A stretch of 64,000 nt of DNA from Candidatus Poseidoniaceae archaeon (GTDB lineage Archaea; Thermoplasmatota; Poseidoniia; Poseidoniales; Poseidoniaceae). Below are positions 16,364 through 25,137 of the stretch, one piece after another; positions within the stretch are counted from its first letter, which is position 1, and the number at the start of each line of letters is the position of its first letter. The translations under genes and the position numbers were made by a program. The DNA lies in the NCBI GenBank assembly GCA_938075675.1, contig CALJHE010000001.1, positions 1 to 64,000 of the forward strand, given 5' to 3'. The notes under the pieces are model-generated. The model saw nothing but the letters and a program-made list of their open reading frames with translations. It made no database searches and had not been told where the DNA came from.

Positions 16364-18916
16364 TCAGACGTAACTCGCCAAATGAATCACAAGAGAATCG
16401 TCTTGATGCTCGAACCAGAGCGTAGAAAGCGTCGAATCTGATGGGGCAAATTCAAACGAATTCCATCCATTGGAAAGTGAACTCACCGAACGTACAGTCG
16501 TCCATTGACCCCCATTGCCTTGGTAATTAATTTGAACAGGTATGCTTTGGTTGCTTGAACTATAGAAGGAGAAGTTGGCTCCTTGCGATTGCAGCAAAGT
16601 GCCGTTATATGCAGCCATCCACATGTTCGACCACATACGATGAGATGTGTTGTATCTTTGGAAAATCAACTCTGGACCTTCCTCAACGGTAAAGTTAAAT
16701 TTCGGTTCGACTGAGAGTTGCGGTGAACAAACATGCATGCTCGTACCGTCTGACATCCGAACTGTGAGTGATTGATTTTCGCCTTGTACCGCCGGAATAT
16801 TCGAGATTTTACGTACATCTAAATCCCATATCCATTCACCGGTTATGGGCTTTGGAGGAATGGACAACGATGGGTTAAGTGGACAAACATCATCAATAGA
16901 GCTTAATGCACCGCTTTGATTCAACTCAAAGCCCCAACCGAGTTGTGCTTCACTGGTAATATTCCATCCCTGAGGTGGCACTACTGCAATCAACGGCAAT
17001 TCCGGCATTCCTCCATCGAACAACTCGTCGTTCAACTGAATCGTGTTCAATTCCGATGTTCGGAGGACTACAGGATCTAAGCCCCTCAAGCAGATTTGCT
17101 CTGGAGCAGAATCGTATTGAGCTTCGAGATTGTTTTGACCTTCAATCCATTGCAAACGGGATTGAATCTCCAGCGATTGGTCTGCATTTGGAAAACTCAC
17201 ATTCAACTGCTCGTCAGAAAACGATTCAATGGAGATACAGCGCTTGAGTTCGCCTTCAGAAAGTACAACCTCCCAAGGTGAATCCGGATAGAAAGAAAGG
17301 TCGGGATGGACCGATACAGGAAGATGATTATACGCATCATCCGTAAGCGTGAGGAGAGAAAAATTAGTCAGAGAAGGAGAATGTGTCATATCTGTCCAAG
17401 TGAGGTTGAGAACGACCGTTGTATGAGTTCGAGGTGGTAAAACACTGCCGCATCCGAATCCATCGATGGACAAATCATCTTCTCCATCGCATTCCCAAAC
17501 CTTCGCCCAATTCTCAAGTCCATCAGCGAATTGATCGTAATCAACCGCCCAGTCTCGGTTTATGGAAGATGGGTTAATGATATGCAGAGAAATCTTAGCG
17601 TTCCAGCGTTCGTCGGCTTCCTCCGCACTGAAAATAGTCTTCATATCAAACACAATAGCGGTGTTCCAGTCGTCATCTCGATCAAATGGAACTTGACTTG
17701 GAAGGGCAAACAAAACGGCTACAAGCATAACAATTCCAATGTTTTTCATTGAGGTTAGATCAAGGCCTTTGGACTCGTTAAGCAGAACGGGAGAGGTACG
17801 ATCTGCCCCCATAAACAGCAACAAGGGCAGTATGAGAGTCAAAACGAGAATCCAAATTGTAAAACCATTGAAGGCGTTGAATATCCAAGCAAAGGCAAGA
17901 ATGAGGAAGAACAAAAACATTTGATTTGAACTACTGCGGGCCTCCATGTGTCCTGAACGTGCGACCATGATTCGACCGCCAGGGAATGTAGGAATTGGAA
18001 GCAAAGAAATCCATCCGAAGAAGGTGAGAAGAGCACCAGCTTTGACAAATGGATGAGACCAGATGAGGCGAGTGAGATAATCATCAAGCAGCCACTGGCC
18101 CAATATCTCAATGATGAACGGGCCTTCAGCAACATTCTGTGCCTGTGTAATCTCCACATAGTCAGGGGTCAACCACAAACCGATTGCCCAAAGTGCAAGC
18201 CCCAAAGAAATCAAAGATGCTGGAACCGAAATAGCCACCCAACCCAACACCTTTCGATCCTCCCAAAGTCTTGCATCCATTCGAGGTAAAGTGGGTAAAA
18301 GGAAGAGGCCAAAGGGCCAAATCAAGGCAGTTTGGGAGAATAAGCCAAGGCTCCACAGCGCTATGGTGGGTTCTGGAATTGGGGTAATATGTCCAACTCG
18401 ATGGTTGAAATGTGACGCTGTACGCTTTTGAATGAGTGAAGCGATGAAAATACAAACAAGAACTGGAAGCGTATAGCCAATCAGGACATCCAAAAAAGAC
18501 GATTCAAAAAACCAACCACCTGTTGGTCGAGAACCTTCCATCCAATACGCACCAGCAAGGGTGAGCGTCAGTGCAGAAACCGACCACATCATGAGGGTCA
18601 ATTTGGAAGAGGGGAAAGGCCGCTCTGGAAGCGGTATCATTTGAATAATCCATTCATCAGTACGGGAAATTTTGGCTGCCCAACCTAGTTTCTGGAAGTA
18701 TTTATTCGCTTCAGCCAGGGATTCACTCACATCTTTTCCTTCTTTTGGAGAAACAACCCAAGTGGGTAAAAATCCGCCAGACATGTGCGATGCGACGTAG
18801 AAATACCGACGTAGGATTGTTGCAAGAAGGTCGTGTTGCTTCCAGTCTTCGCGGTGACGAGGCATCGATTCAGGAGATGAATCATCTGCAGTCAAGTCAT
18901 CCGTGTCACTTGGCAT
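16364..18916 (-). CDS. Large S2P/M50-like membrane protein lacking zinc ligands
   Basis: An 850-residue protein with about ten hydrophobic segments over residues 100-420, followed by a 430-residue beta-rich domain that is presumably external. The membrane part resembles site-2 proteases of the EGY type: the region before HITPIPEPT aligns with the one that normally holds HExxH, and WISLLPIPTFPGGRIMVARSG matches the 'LLPxxxLDGG' motif. Both zinc-binding motifs are changed: no HExxH is present, and the Asp before GG is Pro. It is therefore probably an inactive homologue. GAGGAG precedes the ATG. The similarity is motif-level only, and the C-terminal domain is unrecognised. Confidence 0.65.
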   Translation of the reverse strand: MPSDTDDLTADDSSPESMPRHREDWKQHDLLATILRRYFYVASHMSGGFLPTWVVSPKEGKDVSESLAEANKYFQKLGWAAKISRTDEWIIQMIPLPERPFPSSKLTLMMWSVSALTLTLAGAYWMEGSRPTGGWFFESSFLDVLIGYTLPVLVCIFIASLIQKRTASHFNHRVGHITPIPEPTIALWSLGLFSQTALIWPFGLFLLPTLPRMDARLWEDRKVLGWVAISVPASLISLGLALWAIGLWLTPDYVEITQAQNVAEGPFIIEILGQWLLDDYLTRLIWSHPFVKAGALLTFFGWISLLPIPTFPGGRIMVARSGHMEARSSSNQMFLFFLILAFAWIFNAFNGFTIWILVLTLILPLLLFMGADRTSPVLLNESKGLDLTSMKNIGIVMLVAVLFALPSQVPFDRDDDWNTAIVFDMKTIFSAEEADERWNAKISLHIINPSSINRDWAVDYDQFADGLENWAKVWECDGEDDLSIDGFGCGSVLPPRTHTTVVLNLTWTDMTHSPSLTNFSLLTLTDDAYNHLPVSVHPDLSFYPDSPWEVVLSEGELKRCISIESFSDEQLNVSFPNADQSLEIQSRLQWIEGQNNLEAQYDSAPEQICLRGLDPVVLRTSELNTIQLNDELFDGGMPELPLIAVVPPQGWNITSEAQLGWGFELNQSGALSSIDDVCPLNPSLSIPPKPITGEWIWDLDVRKISNIPAVQGENQSLTVRMSDGTSMHVCSPQLSVEPKFNFTVEEGPELIFQRYNTSHRMWSNMWMAAYNGTLLQSQGANFSFYSSSNQSIPVQINYQGNGGQWTTVRSVSSLSNGWNSFEFAPSDSTLSTLWFEHQDDSLVIHLASYV

Positions 18917-18985
18917 ACTTTCTCCTCAAACCTTTGTAATCCTGCTTCCCCTTTGAAGGAATCCCTCACCCTCTTCAGGCAAGAG

Positions 18986-18991
18986 AAAAAA
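18986..18991 (-). terminator. T6 tract after the ATP synthase operon
   Basis: On the minus strand the atpD stop codon is followed at once by TTTTTT then CTC. Oligo-T runs are the main archaeal termination signal, so this is a candidate end of the nine-gene ATP synthase transcript. The next gene in the same direction starts 70 bases further with its own Shine-Dalgarno. Confidence 0.4.
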
Positions 18992-19609
18992 TCACTTGTT
19001 CTTGAAACGCTTGAGACGGAAGGTTTCTTCACGTTCCATCTCTTCAAGTCGAAGTTGAATGAACACTCGTGCCTCTTCCAATTCTGGAATAACTTTGTAC
19101 TCCAAAGCGTTTACACGGCGCTTGGTTGCTTCGATTTCCTGCAGCAAACGCTTGAGTGTTGCTTCCATCTCGGATGCTTTGACAATCTTCTCAATGAGGT
19201 TTCCAAAGGACTCACCTGCTTCATCGATGTATGGAGACGAACCAATGAATCCGACTCCACGTTCCTTGAACGTTGATTTGAGGTTGGTTCCGCTTACGCT
19301 CGGGACGACGACACCCATGATGTTGCGTCGCTCGACTTCAACTTCGGGATGACCGGTGTTCGCAATGGCTGCAGCGCGGACTGCCAATCCACCTTCGATA
19401 GCGTTCGCAAGGTCGATGCGTTGTTTTGCCATACGGTAAGTAGCAGTTAAGTCACGCTTTGCCTCAATCATGTCCGAGAGCAATGAACGGAACTCGTGAA
19501 ATAATCCGTCTCTCTTCATCTTCAGCAATTTGTAACCGTTCTTGGTTTGCTTAATTCTCCCTTTGAGTTTAATCAACTCACTTCGGGTTGGTTTGATGTC
19601 GAGTGCCAT
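18992..19609 (-). CDS. atpD: A-type ATP synthase subunit D
   Basis: Subunit D is the central rotor stalk that turns inside the A3B3 head. The 205-residue protein has the family start IKPTRSELIKLKGRIKQTKNGYKLLKMKRD and two long coiled-coil helices at its ends with a short globular middle (VVPSVSGTNLKS). Its ribosome site is perfect: AAGGAGGTGA at 19616-19625, six bases from the ATG. It is the last gene of the H-I-K-E-C-F-A-B-D operon. Confidence 0.95.
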   Translation of the reverse strand: MALDIKPTRSELIKLKGRIKQTKNGYKLLKMKRDGLFHEFRSLLSDMIEAKRDLTATYRMAKQRIDLANAIEGGLAVRAAAIANTGHPEVEVERRNIMGVVVPSVSGTNLKSTFKERGVGFIGSSPYIDEAGESFGNLIEKIVKASEMEATLKRLLQEIEATKRRVNALEYKVIPELEEARVFIQLRLEEMEREETFRLKRFKNK

Positions 19610-19615
19610 GTTCTT

Positions 19616-19625
19616 TCACCTCCTT
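19616..19625 (-). promoter_or_regulatory. Ten-base perfect Shine-Dalgarno of atpD
   Basis: The minus strand reads AAGGAGGTGA, complementary over ten bases to the usual archaeal 16S rRNA tail, six bases before the atpD ATG. It shows that internal genes of this operon use SD-driven initiation, and it suggests high subunit D output. Confidence 0.8.
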
Positions 19626-19644
19626 TTTTGTCGAAATATTGACT

Positions 19645-21024
19645 TCAAGCCTTGTTCTCTGGGTGGTACTTGTCAATCCATTTCTGGTCGAGACGGACAA
19701 GGTACTTTGTGTCAATAGCAGACATGAGATTCCAGCACAAGTCGAGTGTTTCTTCGATTGAGCGGTCTTCGTCACGGGTTTGGCGAAGGAACTTGTCTTC
19801 GAAAACTCCAGAGAAGTCAAGCAGTTGCTTGTCACGCTCATTCAATGCATCTTCACCAACAATGGCGACAAGCCCACGTAGTTCACGGCCTTGTGCATAT
19901 GCTGCATACATTTGGTCAGAAACCGATTTGTGGTCTTCACGAGTTGTCTTCTCACCAATACATGAACCCATCAATCGAGAGAGAGATGGAAGAACGTTGA
20001 TCGGCGGATAGATTCCTTGTTGGTGCAATTCACGTGAAATAACAATTTGTCCTTCAGTAATGTATCCTGACAAGTCAGGAATTGGGTGCGTGATATCGTC
20101 ACCTGGCATGGTCAGAATTGGGAATTGAGTGATTGAACCTTTCTTGTTCTTGATAATTCCAGCACGTTCGTAGAGCATAGCCAAATCTGTGTACATGTAA
20201 CCTGGGTAACCACGTCGTCCAGGAACTTCTTCACGAGCAGCACCAATTTGACGAAGAGCGTCACAGTAGTTGGTCATGTCCGTATAGATAACCAGAACGT
20301 GGTAATCTTTCTCGAAAGCAAGGTATTCTGCAGCAGTTAAAGCAAGACGAGGCGTAATGATACGCTCGACAGCTGGGTCGTCAGCAAGGTTGACGAACAG
20401 AACCGCATTTTCTAGAGCACCTGTTCGCTCCAAATCAGAACGGAAGAAATTGTATTCTTCAGCGGTGATACCCATTGCACAGAACACAACGACGAATTCT
20501 TCATCTGAATCCTTGAGTTTCGCCTGTCGGGCAATTTGCAGTGCAATGTCATTGTGAGGTAGACCAGATGCCGAGAAAATCGGCAACTTTTGTCCACGAA
20601 CGAGACTCGTACAAAGGTCAATTGCAGAAACACCGGTTTGAATGAAATCGTTCGGGCTCTGTCGACTGTATGGATTGATAGCAGCACCGATGATGTCTGC
20701 CTTCTCTTCAGCGACAATCTCCGGTCCACCGTCACGAGGGCGTCCAGCACCATCGAGAATTCGACCAACGAGGTCGGTACTCACTGGGAGTTTGAAGACA
20801 TCACCCATGAAAGTGACACCAGATTCTCGATCAATCTTCGAAGTTCCTTCGAAAACTTGGACGATAACGAGGTCATCCGAAGTATCGAGAACTTGTCCGT
20901 TCTTGATGGTCCCGTTGGAAAGTCGTAGAGTTACGATTTCTCCAAAAGCAACAGGTTCAGTTTTATTCAAAAAGACCAGAGGTCCTTTCACGTCAGTAAT
21001 GGTTCGGTATTCTTTTCCAGTCAT
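19645..21024 (-). CDS. atpB: A-type ATP synthase subunit B
   Basis: Subunit B is the non-catalytic nucleotide-binding subunit of the A3B3 hexamer. It begins [19 protein letters not shown], has [19 protein letters not shown] where catalytic subunits have a P-loop, and [22 protein letters not shown] and [29 protein letters not shown] further on, all typical. The ORF track starts at 21069 inside the atpA end; the ATG at 21024 is the normal family start and gives 459 residues. It follows atpA by 13 bases. Confidence 0.96.
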   Translation of the reverse strand: MTGKEYRTITDVKGPLVFLNKTEPVAFGEIVTLRLSNGTIKNGQVLDTSDDLVIVQVFEGTSKIDRESGVTFMGDVFKLPVSTDLVGRILDGAGRPRDGGPEIVAEEKADIIGAAINPYSRQSPNDFIQTGVSAIDLCTSLVRGQKLPIFSASGLPHNDIALQIARQAKLKDSDEEFVVVFCAMGITAEEYNFFRSDLERTGALENAVLFVNLADDPAVERIITPRLALTAAEYLAFEKDYHVLVIYTDMTNYCDALRQIGAAREEVPGRRGYPGYMYTDLAMLYERAGIIKNKKGSITQFPILTMPGDDITHPIPDLSGYITEGQIVISRELHQQGIYPPINVLPSLSRLMGSCIGEKTTREDHKSVSDQMYAAYAQGRELRGLVAIVGEDALNERDKQLLDFSGVFEDKFLRQTRDEDRSIEETLDLCWNLMSAIDTKYLVRLDQKWIDKYHPENKA

Positions 21025-21037
21025 GATATTCCTCTCC

Positions 21038-22777
21038 TCAGTTTTCCTCCACCGTATCGGCAATTTCATCGGTCATTTTCTTGACCATTCCATCAATAAC
21101 GTCGATGTATCCCTTTTCGAAGCGACCACGCATGAGGTCGGAACGAGCAGGAACGTTGACAACATCGTTGAGAAGAGCGCCGCCTGCCATAGCAGACTTT
21201 GCAGCATCTTGGAACGATAGAATAGCTTTGGCCATTTGGTATTGTAGGTGAATGTCACAGTAAGCGTCGACATCGTGGAATCCATTTTGTTGCAAGAAGA
21301 ATTCTCGAATCATTCGAGCGACTTCAAGCGTGAGTTGTTGGTCCACAGGTAGAGCATCGGAACCAACAAGTTGGACAATTTCTTGCAACTCAGACTCAAT
21401 CTGAAGCAAACCACTGATTTGAGTTCGGATTTCAGGGAAATCTTGAGCGATGTTATCTCGGAACCATTGATCCAAACTTTGTGGATACAATGAATACGAG
21501 TTCAACCAGTTGATTGCAGGGAAGTGGCGTTGACGAGCAAGACCAGCATCTAATCCCCAGAAAACCTTGACAATTCGAAGTGTTCCTTGAGAAACTGGCT
21601 CGGAAATGTCTCCACCAGGTGGCGAAACTGCGCCGATAACGGTAACAGAGCCGTCATCACCGTTTAGTGTCTCAACACGGCCAGCACGTTCGTAGAACTC
21701 AGCAATACGAGATGAAAGGTAAGCAGGATATCCTTCTTCACCGGGCATTTCTTCAAGACGAGATGAGATTTCACGCATTGCTTCTGCCCAGCGAGAAGTT
21801 GAGTCAGCCATCAAAGCGACGTCATAGCCCATGTCTCGGAAGTATTCTGCGATGGTAATTCCGGTGTACACGGATGCTTCACGAGCAGCCACTGGCATGT
21901 TTGAAGTGTTTGCAATCATGACGGTTCGTTCCATCAATGGTTTTCCGGTGTTCGGGTCAATCAAGTGAGGGAATTCATCCAGCACTTCAGTCATTTCATT
22001 TCCACGCTCACCGCATCCGATGTAAACAACGAGTTGAGCATCGGAATACTTTGCGAGTGATTGTTGAGTAACGGTCTTTCCGGAACCGAACGGCCCAGGA
22101 ATCCCAGCTGCTCCACCCTTAGCAAGTGGGAATAAGAAATCGAGGATTCTCATACCGGTGATAAGAGGGGTTTCAGGTGCATACTTCTGTTGGAAAGGTC
22201 GTGGGGTTCGAACAGGCCACTTTTGCATCATCTGCATTTCAGTTCCGTTTTCGAGCACACAAACGGTTTGAGTGACATTGAAATCGCCGGATTCAATCGA
22301 TTTTACAACACCACTGGCGGTAGGAGGAACCATGATTTTGTGAACGATTGTTTCGGTTTCTTGAACGTGACCGATAACTTGTCCGCCGACGACAGAGTCA
22401 CCGACTGCGACTTGAGGCTCAAAGGTCCAAATTTTCTCAAGGTCAAAAGCATCTGCGTCAACACCACGGGTGATGAACACGCCCATTTCCTCTTCCAGAG
22501 TAGGAAGGGGTCGTTGGATACCGTCGTAAATCTGAGTCAAGAGACCTGGCCCCAAGGAAACAGAAAGAGTCTCTTGTGTATTCAACACTGGTTCACCAGG
22601 ACGAATACCAGAGGTATCTTCGTAGACTTGGATAACAGACTTGTCACCGTGCAGTTCAATCACTTCGCCCATCAGACCTTCTTCGCCTACGCGAACAACG
22701 TCGTACATTGCGGCTTTCATACCAGTTGCAGTTACAACCGGCCCGGATATTCGGTAAATTACTCCTTCATTGCTCAT
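21038..22777 (-). CDS. atpA: A-type ATP synthase subunit A (catalytic)
   Basis: The catalytic subunit of the A1 head, 579 residues. The P-loop is [19 protein letters not shown], followed by [19 protein letters not shown] and the [28 protein letters not shown] region near the catalytic site. The non-homologous region insert typical of A subunits (residues about 110-190) is present. The ORF track's extra five residues overlap a clear GGAGGAAAT site at 22782-22790, so the ATG at 22777 is the start. Flanked by atpF upstream and atpB downstream. Confidence 0.97.
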   Translation of the reverse strand: MSNEGVIYRISGPVVTATGMKAAMYDVVRVGEEGLMGEVIELHGDKSVIQVYEDTSGIRPGEPVLNTQETLSVSLGPGLLTQIYDGIQRPLPTLEEEMGVFITRGVDADAFDLEKIWTFEPQVAVGDSVVGGQVIGHVQETETIVHKIMVPPTASGVVKSIESGDFNVTQTVCVLENGTEMQMMQKWPVRTPRPFQQKYAPETPLITGMRILDFLFPLAKGGAAGIPGPFGSGKTVTQQSLAKYSDAQLVVYIGCGERGNEMTEVLDEFPHLIDPNTGKPLMERTVMIANTSNMPVAAREASVYTGITIAEYFRDMGYDVALMADSTSRWAEAMREISSRLEEMPGEEGYPAYLSSRIAEFYERAGRVETLNGDDGSVTVIGAVSPPGGDISEPVSQGTLRIVKVFWGLDAGLARQRHFPAINWLNSYSLYPQSLDQWFRDNIAQDFPEIRTQISGLLQIESELQEIVQLVGSDALPVDQQLTLEVARMIREFFLQQNGFHDVDAYCDIHLQYQMAKAILSFQDAAKSAMAGGALLNDVVNVPARSDLMRGRFEKGYIDVIDGMVKKMTDEIADTVEEN

Positions 22778-22805
22778 TTTTATTTCCTCCATTTGGTTTG
22801 GAATC

Positions 22806-23105
22806 TTACTTCCACAGGTCGACTCCTATAGCCTTGCGAATTGTGTCTCGCAAGGTGGTGTCTTCTTCCGTACCGATACCAAGAACGGTAGGAGAGACGG
22901 ATGCCGAGAGTTGGTCACGAAGACGCTCTGGCAGCGTTGATAGGATTGTGGAGTCGACCACAACAATCCCAACGCTCTTTGAATTGAGTAGAGATTTGAA
23001 GACGGAAATCATTTCCTCTTCGCCTTCTGGGTTAAACAGGGAATCAATGCCTGCAAGTTGGAATCCAAGGGTGAATTCTGGTGTCCCTACGATTGCAATA
23101 TCCAT
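22806..23105 (-). CDS. atpF: A-type ATP synthase subunit F
   Basis: A 99-residue subunit F, a small Rossmann-like protein of the central stalk that modulates the head. The start [19 protein letters not shown] and the [10 protein letters not shown] strand match the family. A GAGGTGA site stands before the ATG at 23105, so the track's GTG start at 23114 is rejected. It sits between atpC and atpA, its usual place. Confidence 0.92.
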   Translation of the reverse strand: MDIAIVGTPEFTLGFQLAGIDSLFNPEGEEEMISVFKSLLNSKSVGIVVVDSTILSTLPERLRDQLSASVSPTVLGIGTEEDTTLRDTIRKAIGVDLWK

Positions 23106-23115
23106 TCTTTTCACC

Positions 23116-24159
23116 TCACAATATGTGTGCTTCGATTACTTCATTCGAAAGACCTGCTAAACGGCCACGTACGATAAAGCGCAAGTCATTCACTTCTTGG
23201 ACCTTCATGGCCACATAGTGGATCACTGGTAATGCTGAGACTGGGTGGAGATAGCTCATGCGCTTCATGATGTTGTGTTCGCGTTCTTTGAACCAAGTAA
23301 CAACTGGGTCCAAACTGTTCACCTCTTTCGATTGGGAAAGAGCTGCTTCAAATGCTGGGAAATCAAAACGGTTGGAGCCTCGTAGCAGAGCCATAGCAGC
23401 CTCTTGGCCGCCAGCCGCAATCGAGGAGAATGCACGCCGTGGAATAAGTCGTCCGCCAGGAATAAGCATCGATACAACATCCTCAAAGGAGATACCGACA
23501 TGTTCGGCTTCTAGTATATTCACGAGATTTCGGTGATCGATTTCCGCACCAATAAGTTCCTTGAGGAATCGACTGACTGGACTGTTCCCACCAATTGAGT
23601 TCAAAGCGTGTTTGAAATAATGGCGGTCAAGCGCATCCTCGTAATCGCTCAAGCGACCGTCTTCTGAAACGGCGTTCAAATCAGAGCCAAACGATTTACG
23701 GCGCATCTGAACAACTGCGGAACGCAAATCATCTGAGTTCTCGATAATCTTCAACCAAGGAGTGTTAATGTCGTTCAACTCAGGAAGAATTGAATGAGCC
23801 ACTTTTTCGAGTTCCACTTGATTAACGACTGAACGAAGTACGACCTTTGCGTTGTAGTACTCAAATCTCGAGGTGTACGTCTCAACTATGCCTCGGATTT
23901 TACCGCTGCAGAGAGAAAGCATCTTTTCGAGTTCATGCTCTAAGTTGTGGGTTAATGCTGCTTCAACCAAATCTCCGCCGGACATTTGACCTGCATAGAG
24001 GTCTATTTCCGAGCGGTAACCGATCTCTCCGACTGCAACAGTCAGTTGTTCGGGCGATTGGCTGATGAGTTGGCGTAGCCTGGCACGGTCCGCAAGTTTC
24101 TGCCGGCGTGACTTTGCACGAGCAGCAACATAAGGTGTGTTTCCAAGCATTACCATCAT
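23116..24159 (-). CDS. atpC: A-type ATP synthase subunit C
   Basis: Subunit C (AC39-like) is the socket connecting the central stalk to the membrane ring. The 347-residue helical protein begins NTPYVAARAKSRRQKLADRARLRQLI and has the family's repeated bundles, including YEDALDRHYFKHALNSI and a C-terminal ALPVIHYVAMKVQEVNDLRFIVRGR, the motif shared by AC39 proteins. GAGGG lies just before two adjacent in-frame ATGs; the first (24159) is used. It is 6 bases after atpE and 10 before atpF. Confidence 0.94.
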   Translation of the reverse strand: MMVMLGNTPYVAARAKSRRQKLADRARLRQLISQSPEQLTVAVGEIGYRSEIDLYAGQMSGGDLVEAALTHNLEHELEKMLSLCSGKIRGIVETYTSRFEYYNAKVVLRSVVNQVELEKVAHSILPELNDINTPWLKIIENSDDLRSAVVQMRRKSFGSDLNAVSEDGRLSDYEDALDRHYFKHALNSIGGNSPVSRFLKELIGAEIDHRNLVNILEAEHVGISFEDVVSMLIPGGRLIPRRAFSSIAAGGQEAAMALLRGSNRFDFPAFEAALSQSKEVNSLDPVVTWFKEREHNIMKRMSYLHPVSALPVIHYVAMKVQEVNDLRFIVRGRLAGLSNEVIEAHIL

Positions 24160-24165
24160 TATCCC

Positions 24166-24729
24166 TCAGTCAAAAAGTATTGAATTAATTTCAGCGAGTT
24201 GATCGTTCCAAGAAGATTCGAGGAGTGTATCAAAGCGCATGTCGTACGATACCGAACCATCGGGTGATTCGAGAACAAAGCCTCCAAGTCCTTCAATTGC
24301 GTCACCAACCTTTCGCTTCCCAGCAAGTTCTGAGAGAGCTTTACGGTCGATTTCAACTGGACGGACCGAATAGTCATCGCCACCAATCTTGTCAGCCTTT
24401 GCCATCAGAGACTTGAGCAGACTTGCTCGTCCTGAGAGTTTTGGGCTTCCAAGAGTGTCACTGGCCGATTGTAAGGTCTCATCGAGTACCTTGCGTCGAG
24501 CAATGAGTATTTCTTTCTGGTTCGCTTGGCGAGCGCTAGCTACGACTTCACGGGCAATTTGAGTTGCTTCACGTTCAGTACGGCTGGATGCTTCCGAGCG
24601 GATGGCGTCAGATTTTGAGTTTGCTTCAGCAAGTATTGCCTTTGCTTCCTCATTAGCTGCTTTTACCATAGCCGAGGCTTCAGCCTCAGCAGATTTTGCG
24701 ATGTCCTTTGCGAGTGTTTCAAGCGTCAT
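24166..24729 (-). CDS. atpE: A-type ATP synthase subunit E
   Basis: Subunit E forms, with subunit H, the peripheral stalks of the enzyme. The first 100 residues are a single Ala/Glu/Lys-rich coiled coil (EAEASAMVKAANEEAKAILAEA), and the rest is the globular head that binds subunit B, ending in VSYDMRFDTLLE and ILFD. Length 187 is normal. AAGGAGA precedes the ATG. A 62-base spacer separates it from atpK. Confidence 0.93.
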   Translation of the reverse strand: MTLETLAKDIAKSAEAEASAMVKAANEEAKAILAEANSKSDAIRSEASSRTEREATQIAREVVASARQANQKEILIARRKVLDETLQSASDTLGSPKLSGRASLLKSLMAKADKIGGDDYSVRPVEIDRKALSELAGKRKVGDAIEGLGGFVLESPDGSVSYDMRFDTLLESSWNDQLAEINSILFD

Positions 24730-24791
24730 AGTGATTTCTCCTTGTTAATTTCAATTGGCCAGCGAACCGGCCCTTCCATCATTGATGCCCC

Positions 24792-25103
24792 TCATCCTTG
24801 TAGGAAAAGTGGCAGTGCACCGAGAATGACGATAGATTCAGGCAAAGCAGTGAAAATCAATGCTTGGCTGAACTTGCTTCCGTCTTCTGCGAGCATACCG
24901 ACAGCTGCGCTGCCGATTGCGGATTGTGACCATCCAGCACCGATTGCGGCGAGCCCGAGGGCGATACCGTGTCCGATTGCTGTGTAACCGTCACCATCAC
25001 TGGCTGCTGTTGCTTCTTGTGCTGCTGCTCCTTGAGCAACCAAAGTGATGGCTGCGAGTAGGATCAATGTTCTTAGGCTCGTTTTTAGGGTGTTTGCGTT
25101 CAT
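24792..25103 (-). CDS. atpK: A-type ATP synthase subunit K (proteolipid ring)
   Basis: The 103-residue proteolipid forms the rotating membrane ring. An N-terminal segment (residues 1-29, ending AQGAAAQEA) looks like a cleavable signal, then a two-helix hairpin follows: YTAIGHGIALGLAAIGAGWSQSAIGS, a polar loop AEDGSKFSQ, and ALIFTALPESIVILGALPLFL with the ion-binding Glu in PES. A Gln in the first helix (WSQS) together with Glu-Ser in the second resembles the ligand set of sodium-coupled rings, though helix alignment by eye is uncertain. GGAGGTAG lies 7 bases before the ATG. Confidence 0.94.
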   Translation of the reverse strand: MNANTLKTSLRTLILLAAITLVAQGAAAQEATAASDGDGYTAIGHGIALGLAAIGAGWSQSAIGSAAVGMLAEDGSKFSQALIFTALPESIVILGALPLFLQG

Positions 25104-25137
25104 ATTTGCTACCTCCGATTTATTTAGTGTCCGTGGA

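Noticed and set aside
22190-22831. 213-residue plus-strand ORF antisense to atpA
   Set aside because: Shadow of a fully conserved ATP synthase gene.
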